Assembly (NCBI GenBank): GCA_001510275.1
Contig: LFEY01000024.1
Location: forward strand, 1-53,866
Length of the DNA stretch: 53,866 nucleotides
Reading direction: 5' to 3'
Source: Thaumarchaeota archaeon casp-thauma3
GTDB lineage: Archaea > Thermoproteota > Nitrososphaeria > Nitrososphaerales > Nitrosopumilaceae
In this document: positions 25,621 through 33,213 of the stretch, piece by piece
Layout: the number at the start of each line of letters is the position of its first letter
Numbering within the stretch: position 1 is the stretch's first letter
Position numbers and translations under genes: made by a program
The notes under the pieces: model-generated
What the model saw: the letters and a program-made list of their open reading frames with translations, nothing else
Databases searched by the model: none
Told to the model about the DNA's origin: nothing

Positions 25621-25820
25621 TCTAACTGCTTGTTTACTCTGGCATGTTCACCTGGATAGTGATCACTAAGTTTTTTTGAATAACATTTTCCACATATTGA
25701 ACCCTCTATACTCCATTCTTCCATAGGGCTGTAACGAAGTTCAATTTTTTCACTACAAATTGCACATTTGTCATCTGATCCCAAAGTGTTTTTTCTCTTT
25801 TTAATCGATATAAAAAACAT
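25617..25820 (-). CDS. Small CxxC zinc-ribbon protein
   Basis: 67 residues with a basic N-terminus (SIKKRKNTLG), CAIC at about 19-22 and CGKC at about 43-46, a spacing compatible with one zinc-binding ribbon, and a charged C-terminal helix. There is no other domain. Such stand-alone ribbons often bind RNA, ribosome or polymerase in archaea, but the partner is unknown. Confidence 0.75.
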   Translation of the reverse strand: MFFISIKKRKNTLGSDDKCAICSEKIELRYSPMEEWSIEGSICGKCYSKKLSDHYPGEHARVNKQLD

Positions 25821-25947
25821 TCTGGAATAAACTATACTTGAAAAATCATGTTAAATATCACTTGTTTATATTGAATTCAGGTAGGTAGTCTGACCAATGT
25901 AAACCTCCTGCAAGATTTTTACTTGGTTGGACTTCTACCTTTTAAAA

Positions 25948-27699
25948 TTAAAATAAACTGTTTGTTAGTTTTTTCAATGCCATGATTTCATCTTCCTCTT
26001 GTCTAATCTTCTTATCAATTACACGAAGCATTATGTTATTCCAAACATGCTGAGAGAAGAAATTATGTTTTGTGTTGGCCAACTCAATTTCATCATCTAC
26101 TACAGTATCTTCCAGAAACTTAGTCACAATTACATCTGTAAGTTTTAAAATTCTGGAATTAAGTTTGAAACTGCGAAAAATTGGCTCTAATTTTCTTACA
26201 TCTCCTTTAAAATCCCCTTTTGATTCAAGGATTTTTTTATGTAGTATTCTAAAGTAGACTGCTACAAAAAATAAAGTTGCATATCTTTTTGTTTTGTGAC
26301 CACCTTGTTTTCCATATTTTAATGATTTTTTTGCAAATTCTTTTACAAGATATGGATATAGTAAAATTCTGTAATCATCTTTTAGATTATCATTGAAAAC
26401 ATCGTCATATTTACTTCCCCTTGGAAGAAATTGTGCTGGCGAACTATATGCTTCTGTTGGTCTTTGTTCAATTCCTGCAACTAGTGATTGAATTGCGTCT
26501 TTAGCAACAATGACTTTCTTATGATTATCTGGAAGATAGTAATTGTATGTTGCATCTCCTTCATATTCACACTGTTTTGATTTTGTTTTTGTGTCAAAAG
26601 AACCCGCTTGGATTTCATAAAAATAACCACAATTTTTCAATTGTGATTTAATTGATTTATGAAAATCCATCAGTGAAACTAGATCTTTTCCTCTTACTGA
26701 GTTTTGAGAATTTCTATACTTTGTAATGTTATTTTGTTCTTCTTCATCATCTGCTTTGATTATTGTAACTGTCATGGAACCTTCCATGTTTTTTGTTCTC
26801 TTTGAATGATCAAGAATGGAGTTTGATGTTTGTGCCCCATTGACAATTTGTGGAGCATAAAGCTCAATTATGTTTCCTTCTAATTCTAAAAAGTCACTAA
26901 CTACAATCGTAATTCCATTGTTATAATAGAAAAATTTGCCTGGGTCACTTTGTAATGTTTCACGTAATCCTTTGTTAACTGTAGTCTTAAATTGCATCCA
27001 TTGTCTAATGTTTGATTCAAAAACATAATTTTTATTCTTACTTACAAACTCGGTAAGCTCTCGTAACTTCAAAATTCCTAAAATGGTATTCTCATGTTTG
27101 AGCATTCTTTCCAGTTTAATTGAGGATTTTTTGCCTGCTGCAGGTTTTTTAATTCTATCCCATAATTTTTGAATTATTTTCTCTCCATCTATAATCTCAA
27201 CAAATTCATCCTCATATTCTACTTGCTGATCTGTAACATAACAACATTTTATCTTGAGATTTTTTTCTTTAATTTTTGTGACAAGTTGAGCTAGTTCAGG
27301 TCTCATTTTTGTAACATCTTTTGTAAGTAATCGTTTTACATCTTCTTTGAATTTGGCAATTGCTTCTAGTGAATGTGATGTACCGTATTTTGATTGGAAT
27401 AACCTAATTGTATTATCTGAAAAATCCACTGGAAGATAGGCATCAATCCCCAGATCATTTGCCCCATCAACAATTGCATCTGCTGCATCATCTTCAGTAG
27501 CCTCAAAAACTCTTGTTAATACCCATTGAAGAAAATTATTTCCTTTCTCTACATCACTTTTAGAATTTTCAGCATATTCTTGAATGCTTTCTTGAATATT
27601 TTCTACAAATCCTTCTAGAGGCAGACTAGATTTTTTTTGTATTAGTAGTGCATGTGAACCTGGTATGTATTCTAATAACCCATTTCTGTTTTGCGACAA
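25948..27699 (-). CDS. AIPR-family protein with N-terminal Mrr-like nuclease domain
   Basis: 583 residues. The central part shows the AIPR (abortive infection phage resistance) family pattern: FFYYNNGITIVV (about 250-261), IVNGAQTSNSI (about 280-290), and a helical C-terminal half. The N-terminal ~110 residues have a restriction-endonuclease-like arrangement: E66 in a helix, GIDAY (D86), then a strand ending FQSK (Q102, K104), the D..QxK form seen in Mrr-type nucleases. AIPR proteins are associated with phage resistance and with restriction loci, but no methyltransferase or toxin-antitoxin partner is adjacent here. A nuclease used in cell defence is the best inference. It is expressed alone on the minus strand. 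Confidence 0.85.
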   Translation of the reverse strand: MSQNRNGLLEYIPGSHALLIQKKSSLPLEGFVENIQESIQEYAENSKSDVEKGNNFLQWVLTRVFEATEDDAADAIVDGANDLGIDAYLPVDFSDNTIRLFQSKYGTSHSLEAIAKFKEDVKRLLTKDVTKMRPELAQLVTKIKEKNLKIKCCYVTDQQVEYEDEFVEIIDGEKIIQKLWDRIKKPAAGKKSSIKLERMLKHENTILGILKLRELTEFVSKNKNYVFESNIRQWMQFKTTVNKGLRETLQSDPGKFFYYNNGITIVVSDFLELEGNIIELYAPQIVNGAQTSNSILDHSKRTKNMEGSMTVTIIKADDEEEQNNITKYRNSQNSVRGKDLVSLMDFHKSIKSQLKNCGYFYEIQAGSFDTKTKSKQCEYEGDATYNYYLPDNHKKVIVAKDAIQSLVAGIEQRPTEAYSSPAQFLPRGSKYDDVFNDNLKDDYRILLYPYLVKEFAKKSLKYGKQGGHKTKRYATLFFVAVYFRILHKKILESKGDFKGDVRKLEPIFRSFKLNSRILKLTDVIVTKFLEDTVVDDEIELANTKHNFFSQHVWNNIMLRVIDKKIRQEEDEIMALKKLTNSLF

Positions 27700-27773
27700 T
27701 TATTTTTCTAATATGTTATATATTTAGAGAACTTGGTAATTATATAATAACTCTATACTGGATGTGATGTGAT

Positions 27774-28184
27774 TTGCTAAAAAAATTAACTGCTTTAGGG
27801 GTAATTGGAATAATAATTCTTGTAACTATCAGTTTATCTTTTTCTAATCATTCTATTGAAGAAAATATTGAAGAAACTGATTTGACTGTTCAAGGCGATG
27901 TGATAATGTCTACAAAAGTTTCTCGTCCAGGCTGTGAAAAGAATGATAATTGCTATACTCCATCTCTGTTTGTCATTGGAAAAGGAAATTATGTAACATG
28001 GGTGAATGAAGATTCAGCTTTCCATAGTGTAACTTCAGGTTTTTACGATGCACCAACTAATCTTTTTGACAGTGGACATTTAGATCCATTTGAATCTTAC
28101 ACTGTTACTTTTGATGAAACAGGTACCTATGATTATTTTTGCACTCTTCACCCTTGGATGAAGGGGAAAATAATTGTTGAATAA
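27774..28184 (+). CDS. Membrane-anchored blue copper (plastocyanin-like) protein
   Basis: 136 residues: an N-terminal hydrophobic anchor (about 7-25) then one cupredoxin domain. The type-1 copper ligands are all present: H84 (AFHSV), C123, H126 and M129 (YFCTLHPWM). Two extra Cys (54, 60) probably form a disulphide. It likely carries electrons outside the membrane, the role such proteins are thought to fill in ammonia-oxidising archaea, which rely on copper proteins rather than cytochrome c. The start is TTG 27774. Its last stop-codon base coincides with the discriminator position of the convergent tRNA-Cys. Confidence 0.93.
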   Translation: MLKKLTALGVIGIIILVTISLSFSNHSIEENIEETDLTVQGDVIMSTKVSRPGCEKNDNCYTPSLFVIGKGNYVTWVNEDSAFHSVTSGFYDAPTNLFDSGHLDPFESYTVTFDETGTYDYFCTLHPWMKGKIIVE

Positions 28185-28255
28185 GGTACCCGAGGGAGTC
28201 GAACCCCCTTGTATAAGCTTTGCAGGCTCACGCATAACCGTTCTGCCAGAGTACC
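28184..28255 (-). tRNA. tRNA-Cys(GCA)
   Basis: An intronless cloverleaf of 72 bases. Acceptor GGTACTC (28255-28249) pairs with GGGTACC (28191-28185), discriminator U73 at 28184, the expected identity base for Cys. Anticodon stem TGAGC/GCTTA closes loop CTGCAAA, giving GCA. The T arm is GGGGG-TTCGACT-CCCTC. CCA is not encoded. Confidence 0.96.
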
Positions 28256-28276
28256 ATGTTGAAAAACACAAAATGA

Positions 28277-28288
28277 ATAATTAAACTC
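28277..28288 (-). promoter_or_regulatory. TATA-like element of tRNA-Cys
   Basis: Minus-strand AGTTTAATTATT is centred about 27 bases upstream of the tRNA-Cys 5' end. Confidence 0.45.
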
Positions 28289-28293
28289 TTAGA

Positions 28294-28515
28294 TTAGAAT
28301 TTGTTAAAGGGTTTTGAAGCCAATTTTATATCTTCTCCTTTTACAGTTTTTCTACCTGCATGAGAAGCCATATCGACTGCACTTTTTGCAATACCATCGG
28401 CAAGTTCTTCAATTACTCTTCTTAATTCATCTGCTGATTCGTCACTAACTCTTTCTGCTCCTGCCTTCTTCAAAATTCTATACATAGCAGATAGTCCTAG
28501 TTCTGAAGATTTCAT
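28294..28515 (-). CDS. Archaeal histone
   Basis: 73 residues forming a single histone fold: helix 1 ([14 protein letters not shown]), loop 1 (AERVS), long helix 2 ([27 protein letters not shown]), loop 2 with the RKTVKGEDI motif, and helix 3 (DIKLASK). It should dimerise and wrap DNA. There is no C-terminal tail beyond a few residues. It is divergent from the TatD gene across a 33-base gap. Confidence 0.95.
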   Translation of the reverse strand: MKSSELGLSAMYRILKKAGAERVSDESADELRRVIEELADGIAKSAVDMASHAGRKTVKGEDIKLASKPFNKF

Positions 28516-28548
28516 GAATTCTATTTTAGTTTTTTCCGAAAAAAGATA

Positions 28549-29367
28549 ATGAGTGAAAAAATATCACTAAGGAATCGATTTATACAGACTATTTTAAGAA
28601 TTGATAAAGAAATGACATGGTATTTTGATTCTCACATACACTTGTCTGATCCTATCTATTCTTGTGACATGCAATTCATCTTAAAGGAAATGGAATATTT
28701 GAAAATTAAAGCATGTTGTGTCTCAATGGATAATGAAAATTCTTTACAAACTTTAGAATTAGCAAAAAAAAGTGATCTTGTTTTACCTTTCATTGGAATT
28801 CATCCTGAATGTGCAAATGATGAACTTGAACAAATTACTAATATGATTGAAGAGAATCATCAAAGTCTTTCTGGAATAGGCGAAATAGGATTAGATCCAA
28901 CATATGTCAACAGTAATGAAGATTCTAAAAGACAAATCCATGTATTTGAAACATTATTGTCATTTGCAGAAAAATTTAACAAACCAGTTTCTATTCATTC
29001 AAGAAAAAGTCTTGATGATATTTTTCAAATAATGAACTCCTATAATACTAAACATGCCTTGCTTCATTGGTTTGATGGTAGTAAAAAACAACTTCAAAAA
29101 GCCATGGATATGGGATTTTTTGTGTCATTTGGACCTGTAATGGTTTATGCAAATGACAAGCAGACACTATTGTCTAAAACAGATGAATCAAAAATCCTTG
29201 TTGAAACTGATGGCCCTGTAAGATTTTCCAGGTGTTTTGAAATGAAGTCTGGACAAATTAGCTTTATTCCTAGTGTGATTTTTTGTGCTTCAAAAATTCT
29301 AGGAAAAACGTTTGATGAAATGACAATCCTGCTTGAAAACAATTCTAAATCATTCCTTGGAATATAG
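28549..29367 (+). CDS. TatD-family metal-dependent hydrolase
   Basis: A TIM-barrel amidohydrolase-type enzyme with probable DNase activity. Metal ligands are visible in order: FDSHIHLSD (HxH), GEIGLD (Glu), VSIHSR (His), ALLHWF (His) and VETDGP (Asp). From the ATG at 28549 it is 272 residues. An in-frame ATG at 28612 (TWYFDSHIH) would remove a 21-residue leader and is closer to the usual TatD start, so the start is uncertain. Confidence 0.88.
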   Translation: MSEKISLRNRFIQTILRIDKEMTWYFDSHIHLSDPIYSCDMQFILKEMEYLKIKACCVSMDNENSLQTLELAKKSDLVLPFIGIHPECANDELEQITNMIEENHQSLSGIGEIGLDPTYVNSNEDSKRQIHVFETLLSFAEKFNKPVSIHSRKSLDDIFQIMNSYNTKHALLHWFDGSKKQLQKAMDMGFFVSFGPVMVYANDKQTLLSKTDESKILVETDGPVRFSRCFEMKSGQISFIPSVIFCASKILGKTFDEMTILLENNSKSFLGI

Positions 29368-29376
29368 ATATAAAAT
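29366..29376 (+). promoter_or_regulatory. TATA-like element of eS17
   Basis: AGATATAAAAT lies about 27 bases before GTG 29399, inside the end of the upstream TatD gene and just past it. It supports a leaderless transcript and the GTG start for eS17. Confidence 0.55.
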
Positions 29377-29398
29377 ACCCCCTTCATTAGAACGAGAA

Positions 29399-29740
29399 GT
29401 GGATAGAATAAAGCGTCTCTCATATGAGGTCTTAGGCAAATACAAATCTGAGTTTGGTGTAGATTTTGCCGACAACAAGAAAGCCTTAGATCAAATTTCT
29501 ATTATACGTTCTAAAAGCCTAAAAAACAAAATTGCAGGATATATCACTAAATTCATCAAAAAAGAGATTCGTGAAGAAAAAACCAAACAAACACGAATTG
29601 CATCTTCACAATTTGAGGAATTTGTAGAGAATGAAGTTCTAGAAATTCCTGAATCCACTACTGGATCTGAAGAATCTATAACTGAAACCATTACAGAAAC
29701 AACTCCTGTAGAAGAAACTACAGAAGCGAAAACTGAATAA
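29399..29740 (+). CDS. rps17e: 30S ribosomal protein eS17 with acidic tail
   Basis: From GTG 29399 the protein has 113 residues and begins DRIKRLSYEVLGKY, the normal eS17 N-terminus. The family core continues with DFADNKKALDQI and SKSLKNKIAGYITK. From about residue 70 a Thr/Glu-rich acidic tail follows, not part of the eS17 domain. An upstream TTG (29333) would add 22 residues of the overlapping TatD region and lacks eS17 similarity, while a TATA-like box at 29366-29376 fits the GTG. Confidence 0.9.
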   Translation: MDRIKRLSYEVLGKYKSEFGVDFADNKKALDQISIIRSKSLKNKIAGYITKFIKKEIREEKTKQTRIASSQFEEFVENEVLEIPESTTGSEESITETITETTPVEETTEAKTE

Positions 29741-29780
29741 TAAATAAAACATTATTTTCTAAATTTTGAATTAGATTAAT

Positions 29781-30554
29781 ATGATAACTGTAAAATTTGT
29801 AGGTGGCACAAAAAAATCTTTTTCAACAGAACAATTACAGATTGAAAAATCTGATATCTCTATTCAAGAACTAATTAATTTATTGTTAGAATTAAAACCT
29901 GCTAATACACCTGGTATAGATCCTAAAAATATCTTGATTGCAATAAATGGAATTGATTCTTCTGCAATGGAAGGAAATTCTACTAAGATAAAAAATAACG
30001 ATCTTGTAAGCATTATACCTGTAATTCATGGCGGTTCTCCCAAAAAACTAACTTTTCAAGTATTAAAAAAACAAATTCAAATAATTGAGATTATGGGTCA
30101 AAAAGCAATTGATGTAAAGTTCCTTGATAATTTGAGAAAAAGATATCCAAAAATTCGACTTCAAGCGGTATCCAGTAATTTTATCTTGAATTATTATCAT
30201 TTAAAAAAAATTTTATCTTTATCTTTAGAATCTGAAAAAAGTAATATTTTATTATCAAATAAACTTGAAACTGATATTTTGATGCGTTTTGCATTAACAA
30301 AACAAATTTCTAATGCAATAATAAATACTGGAATAACACCAAAAACTAATTTTATTTTAATTGCAATTGGAAATAAAAAAATAATAAATTCATTATACAA
30401 GGAATTATTACCATTATCTGTAAATCTGTTTTCAAAAAATAATGATTTGTTTCTCAAAAAATATTTTAAGATTACAAAAAAACAACTTGATTCAGTTTAT
30501 TCAAAAAATCCTCTGGATGATATTTTGATAGAAAAGGCAGCAATTTTACTCTGA
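29781..30554 (+). CDS. Fusion of MoaD/ThiS-like beta-grasp domain and KEOPS Cgi121-like domain
   Basis: Residues 1-85 read as a ubiquitin-like MoaD/ThiS domain: MITVKFVG start, ILIAINGID (about 51-59), LVSIIPVIHGG with the diglycine at 84-85. Instead of ending there, the chain continues with about 170 residues that resemble Cgi121, a KEOPS subunit that binds the tRNA 3' end in t6A synthesis: ETDILMRFALTKQISNAI (about 160-180) and a helical C-terminus ending in ILIEKAAILL. The diglycine is therefore internal unless the chain is cleaved. It is convergent with the Tan1-Sua5 pair, which also serves tRNA modification. Confidence 0.78.
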   Translation: MITVKFVGGTKKSFSTEQLQIEKSDISIQELINLLLELKPANTPGIDPKNILIAINGIDSSAMEGNSTKIKNNDLVSIIPVIHGGSPKKLTFQVLKKQIQIIEIMGQKAIDVKFLDNLRKRYPKIRLQAVSSNFILNYYHLKKILSLSLESEKSNILLSNKLETDILMRFALTKQISNAIINTGITPKTNFILIAIGNKKIINSLYKELLPLSVNLFSKNNDLFLKKYFKITKKQLDSVYSKNPLDDILIEKAAILL

Positions 30555-31067
30555 GATACTACGTTTAGTCTTTTCTACGCTTAATACATCTGTTTTTTTT
30601 AATATAGAAATCCCTGTTTTATCACCTAAAATTTCAATTAAGACAATTTTGTCTGGAAATTCAAGTGATACTTTATTTTTTATTTTGTTTGCTATTTTTG
30701 AAATAATTTCTTGACTAGATAAATCTGAATTTCTTTTTTCTATTGATATTCTATATGTTTCTCCATCAGAAATTTGTTCAGACATGTATGTAATCATTTT
30801 TTCTATCTCTTCAATTTTTGTTTCAATGATTTTTTGAATTGGTATGATTCTTAGGCAATATCTGATACTCCAAGGTTCATCAAGAAGCATTTCTTTAATT
30901 TTCCTTACGACTTCAATTGGTTCGAGTTTTGTTTCAGCAGTCAATATTCCTGACATATTTGTAATTGAAACTTTTGCATCAGAATCTCCAAATTCTTCTA
31001 GAATTCTACTTAATTCTTCTTCAGTTTCAGGTTCAAAATGCCTGGCACAAGTGATGATCAAATTCAT
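30546..31067 (-). CDS. THUMP-domain protein (Tan1/THUMPD1-like)
   Basis: 173 residues made essentially of one THUMP RNA-binding domain with its N-terminal ferredoxin-like part: NLIITCARHFEPETEEEL start, GILTAETKLEP, WSIRYCLRIIPIQ, RISIEKRNSDLSS. Eukaryotic Tan1/THUMPD1 delivers tRNA to the ac4C acetyltransferase. The archaeal homologue is presumed to act the same way, though no acetyltransferase gene is in the window. It starts inside the sua5 stop (four-base overlap), so the two are co-expressed. Confidence 0.87.
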   Translation of the reverse strand: MNLIITCARHFEPETEEELSRILEEFGDSDAKVSITNMSGILTAETKLEPIEVVRKIKEMLLDEPWSIRYCLRIIPIQKIIETKIEEIEKMITYMSEQISDGETYRISIEKRNSDLSSQEIISKIANKIKNKVSLEFPDKIVLIEILGDKTGISILKKTDVLSVEKTKRSISE

Positions 31068-31663
31068 GATCTTATAATCTCATTATGACTTATTGAGCCT
31101 TCTCGAATAATTTTGATCTCTTCATTTTCTATTTCAATTATGGTTGATTCTGTTTTACTAGTAATTATTCCCCCATCAACAAAAACATCATAGTTTTGTA
31201 TATTTTTGAAACATTCATCAGGATTTGTAAATGATGAGTATCCCGAAATATTTGCACTAGTGCCTACTAGAAAATTACATTCCTTCAATAATTCTAGTGT
31301 ACATTTATGATTAGGAACTCTTATGGCAATTTTATTGGTTACATTTAATGATTCTTTTAGATTTTTATCAGTTAATTTCAAAATTATTGTTAATGGTCCT
31401 GGCCAAAATCTTTCCACAATTTTTTTAGTAAATTCATCAAAAAAAGCAATCTTCTCTGCAATCTCTTTTGAATATGCTAAAACTGGAAATGGCTTTAAAA
31501 TATTTCTAGATTTAATTTCATAAATTTTTTTCACTGAATCTTTGTTGTATGGATTACATCCTATTCCATATACTGTATCTGTTGGAAAAACAGCAATTCC
31601 TCCTTGATTAATTATTTGAACTGTTTTTTTAATTCCTTCATTATCACAATTTACTTTCATCAC
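31064..31663 (-). CDS. Threonylcarbamoyl-AMP synthase (Sua5/YrdC/TsaC family)
   Basis: 199 residues spanning only the YrdC domain, without the C-terminal Sua5 domain. Family motifs are PTDTVYGIGC (about 27-36), KSRNILKPFP, WPGPLTII, AIRVPNH and VGTSANISG. It makes threonylcarbamoyl-AMP from Thr, bicarbonate and ATP, the first step of t6A37 in tRNA. KEOPS uses the product, and a Cgi121-like protein is encoded just downstream. It is the first gene of a pair with Tan1. Confidence 0.94.
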   Translation of the reverse strand: MMKVNCDNEGIKKTVQIINQGGIAVFPTDTVYGIGCNPYNKDSVKKIYEIKSRNILKPFPVLAYSKEIAEKIAFFDEFTKKIVERFWPGPLTIILKLTDKNLKESLNVTNKIAIRVPNHKCTLELLKECNFLVGTSANISGYSSFTNPDECFKNIQNYDVFVDGGIITSKTESTIIEIENEEIKIIREGSISHNEIIRS

Positions 31664-31740
31664 TGTTCTATTTTTTTTTGTTTAATTACCATTTACTTTT
31701 AAATAAGTTTTTAACACTAGTAAATTTTCATTTGTAAAGC

Positions 31741-31821
31741 ATGCTTAAATTTTCTTCTGATTATGAGGACACAGATTTTGAAGATGATTTTGATGATGAA
31801 TTTGATGAAACAGAAGACTAG
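31741..31821 (+). CDS. Acidic 26-residue microprotein
   Basis: ATG 31741 opens a frame encoding MLKFSSDY followed by an Asp/Glu/Phe repeat-like stretch (EDTDFEDDFDDEFDETED) and ending TAG at 31821. Its composition is extremely acidic. A TATA-like TTTTAAATAAG at about 31694-31704 could drive it with a short leader. The stop shares CTAG with the convergent winged-helix gene stop, an arrangement seen at other real gene pairs in this window, which supports it. Function is unknown. Confidence 0.5.
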   Translation: MLKFSSDYEDTDFEDDFDDEFDETED

Positions 31822-32105
31822 ATGTTCAGTCCAAAATTATCTGCAAAGTCTGTAAATGTATAGTATGCTTGAAGAAATTCTCTACCTGATTGGCTAATTT
31901 TATATTTGTTTGATCCTTGAGTATCTAATTGTTCTAAAAGTCCTTGTGACACTAGAGTTTTCAAAATTCTTGAAATTCTAGAATGAGAAATATTTGCTTT
32001 TCTAATTAGATAAGTAACTGATGCCCCATTTTCATCTTGTAGTTCATCACGAGTCGTTGCTAAAATATCTCCAATAATTTTCATATGAGTTCTATATTCT
32101 GCCAT
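31818..32105 (-). CDS. Winged-helix transcription regulator (paralogue of 24665-24946)
   Basis: A 95-residue stand-alone winged-helix protein. The recognition region is VTYLIRKANISHSRISRIL (about 30-48), followed by a wing (DTQGSNKYKIS) and a C-terminal helix with ADNFGLNI. Sequence similarity to the other small regulator in the window is obvious along its whole length. It is probably a dimeric DNA-binding protein. Confidence 0.88.
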   Translation of the reverse strand: MAEYRTHMKIIGDILATTRDELQDENGASVTYLIRKANISHSRISRILKTLVSQGLLEQLDTQGSNKYKISQSGREFLQAYYTFTDFADNFGLNI

Positions 32106-32224
32106 TTTCTCATAGATTGTTCTTCTAATTTCTATGATAGCACAATGATATTTTCCAATATACTAAAAAGATAAAAGAAATTGACAAATTTTCAATTACT
32201 TCAAATTCTGAGCCTGTGTTGAAA

Positions 32225-32866
32225 TTATTCTAATCCTTCATCAAATTTTATCTTAGTTAATGGTACTTTACTCACTGGAATGAATAATGCAATTAATCCT
32301 CCGATTTTGATTGTCATTGATGCAGAATATAGGATTGATTCTGGGAACACAAAGGAATACCATCCTAAAAATTCTCCTAATGCTAAGAGTGCTAATCCAA
32401 CAGCAACTGAAATTGCACCTTTGTTTTTATTTTCAAAATATGATAACATTGTTTCAATAGCACCATATGCCAATAAAATAAATGAAACTGATCTAAAGAT
32501 ATGTTCTAACTGAACAGAAGAAATTAGGAATAATGGAAAAACTCCAATTGATCTAAAGTATCTAGATTTTGGGAAAAATGATTTTATGCTATGTGAAAAT
32601 GCAATAAAAAAATACCCAACTGTTTGAATAGCAATTCCTAAAGTTTGAACCCATCTTTCTATACTTCCTGATTTTATAACAAAATCCTCTACCATGTATC
32701 CTGCCCATACTACAAAAAATCCTAAACTTATTGAAAAAAATGCAATTGTTAATCTAAATAATGTTGGACTTCCTGTATTTCTAAATCCAATAATTGCCAT
32801 TATCCCTATGACAAGACCTACCAAAAACCCTATCAAGTTAAGTATATTTTCTAATAAAAATTCCAA
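32225..32866 (-). CDS. Polytopic membrane protein, unknown
   Basis: 213 residues with about seven hydrophobic segments (near 8-27, 37-60, 75-95, 105-130, 135-143, 152-170, 180-200) and short loops, leaving a charged C-terminus. The pattern recalls the sensor-like seven-helix proteins of archaea, but no conserved motif or attached signalling domain is present. It is transcribed alone. Confidence 0.75.
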   Translation of the reverse strand: MEFLLENILNLIGFLVGLVIGIMAIIGFRNTGSPTLFRLTIAFFSISLGFFVVWAGYMVEDFVIKSGSIERWVQTLGIAIQTVGYFFIAFSHSIKSFFPKSRYFRSIGVFPLFLISSVQLEHIFRSVSFILLAYGAIETMLSYFENKNKGAISVAVGLALLALGEFLGWYSFVFPESILYSASMTIKIGGLIALFIPVSKVPLTKIKFDEGLE

Positions 32867-32926
32867 TGATGTTTAGACACTTGTCAATCTAATTATTTTA
32901 ATCTGATGAATGATTTTACTAGATTG

Positions 32927-33136
32927 TTAATCCCATTCATCTAATGAACCTGAAGTTTGACCTTCTGTACTGCCTGTATAATCTCCAAGAATATCTGAGT
33001 ATTTAGCTTCATTATGTGCTACAAATTTAACATATTCTCCATAACTCATTTCTAAATCACAAGAACCACATTTTACAAGAGAAAAATCCATTGCCAATTC
33101 AGCAACCTCTTTGCATTTTGGACATTTTATCTTCAT
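32927..33136 (-). CDS. Small double-CxxC zinc-ribbon protein
   Basis: 69 residues: CPKC at 5-8 and CGSC at about 23-26 form a zinc ribbon at the N-terminus. The remainder is a helical, acidic tail rich in Gly/Ser/Thr (about 45-69). No further domain. A role in transcription, translation or metal handling is possible but not shown. Confidence 0.75.
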   Translation of the reverse strand: MKIKCPKCKEVAELAMDFSLVKCGSCDLEMSYGEYVKFVAHNEAKYSDILGDYTGSTEGQTSGSLDEWD

Positions 33137-33213
33137 GAAGCCTTTGGTCTTTTTTAATTATTATTACTTTACCTTCAAAAAAAGATAAAAGGAGTTCATT
33201 ATTGTTAATTTCT

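Noticed and set aside
23922-28255. Integrated mobile element
   Set aside because: No integrase, transposase, terminal repeats or duplicated tRNA ends were seen; only the tRNA-flanked layout is suggestive.
29333-29398. N-terminal extension of eS17 from TTG 29333
   Set aside because: It overlaps the TatD end, has no eS17 similarity, and a TATA-like box at 29366-29376 fits the GTG at 29399.
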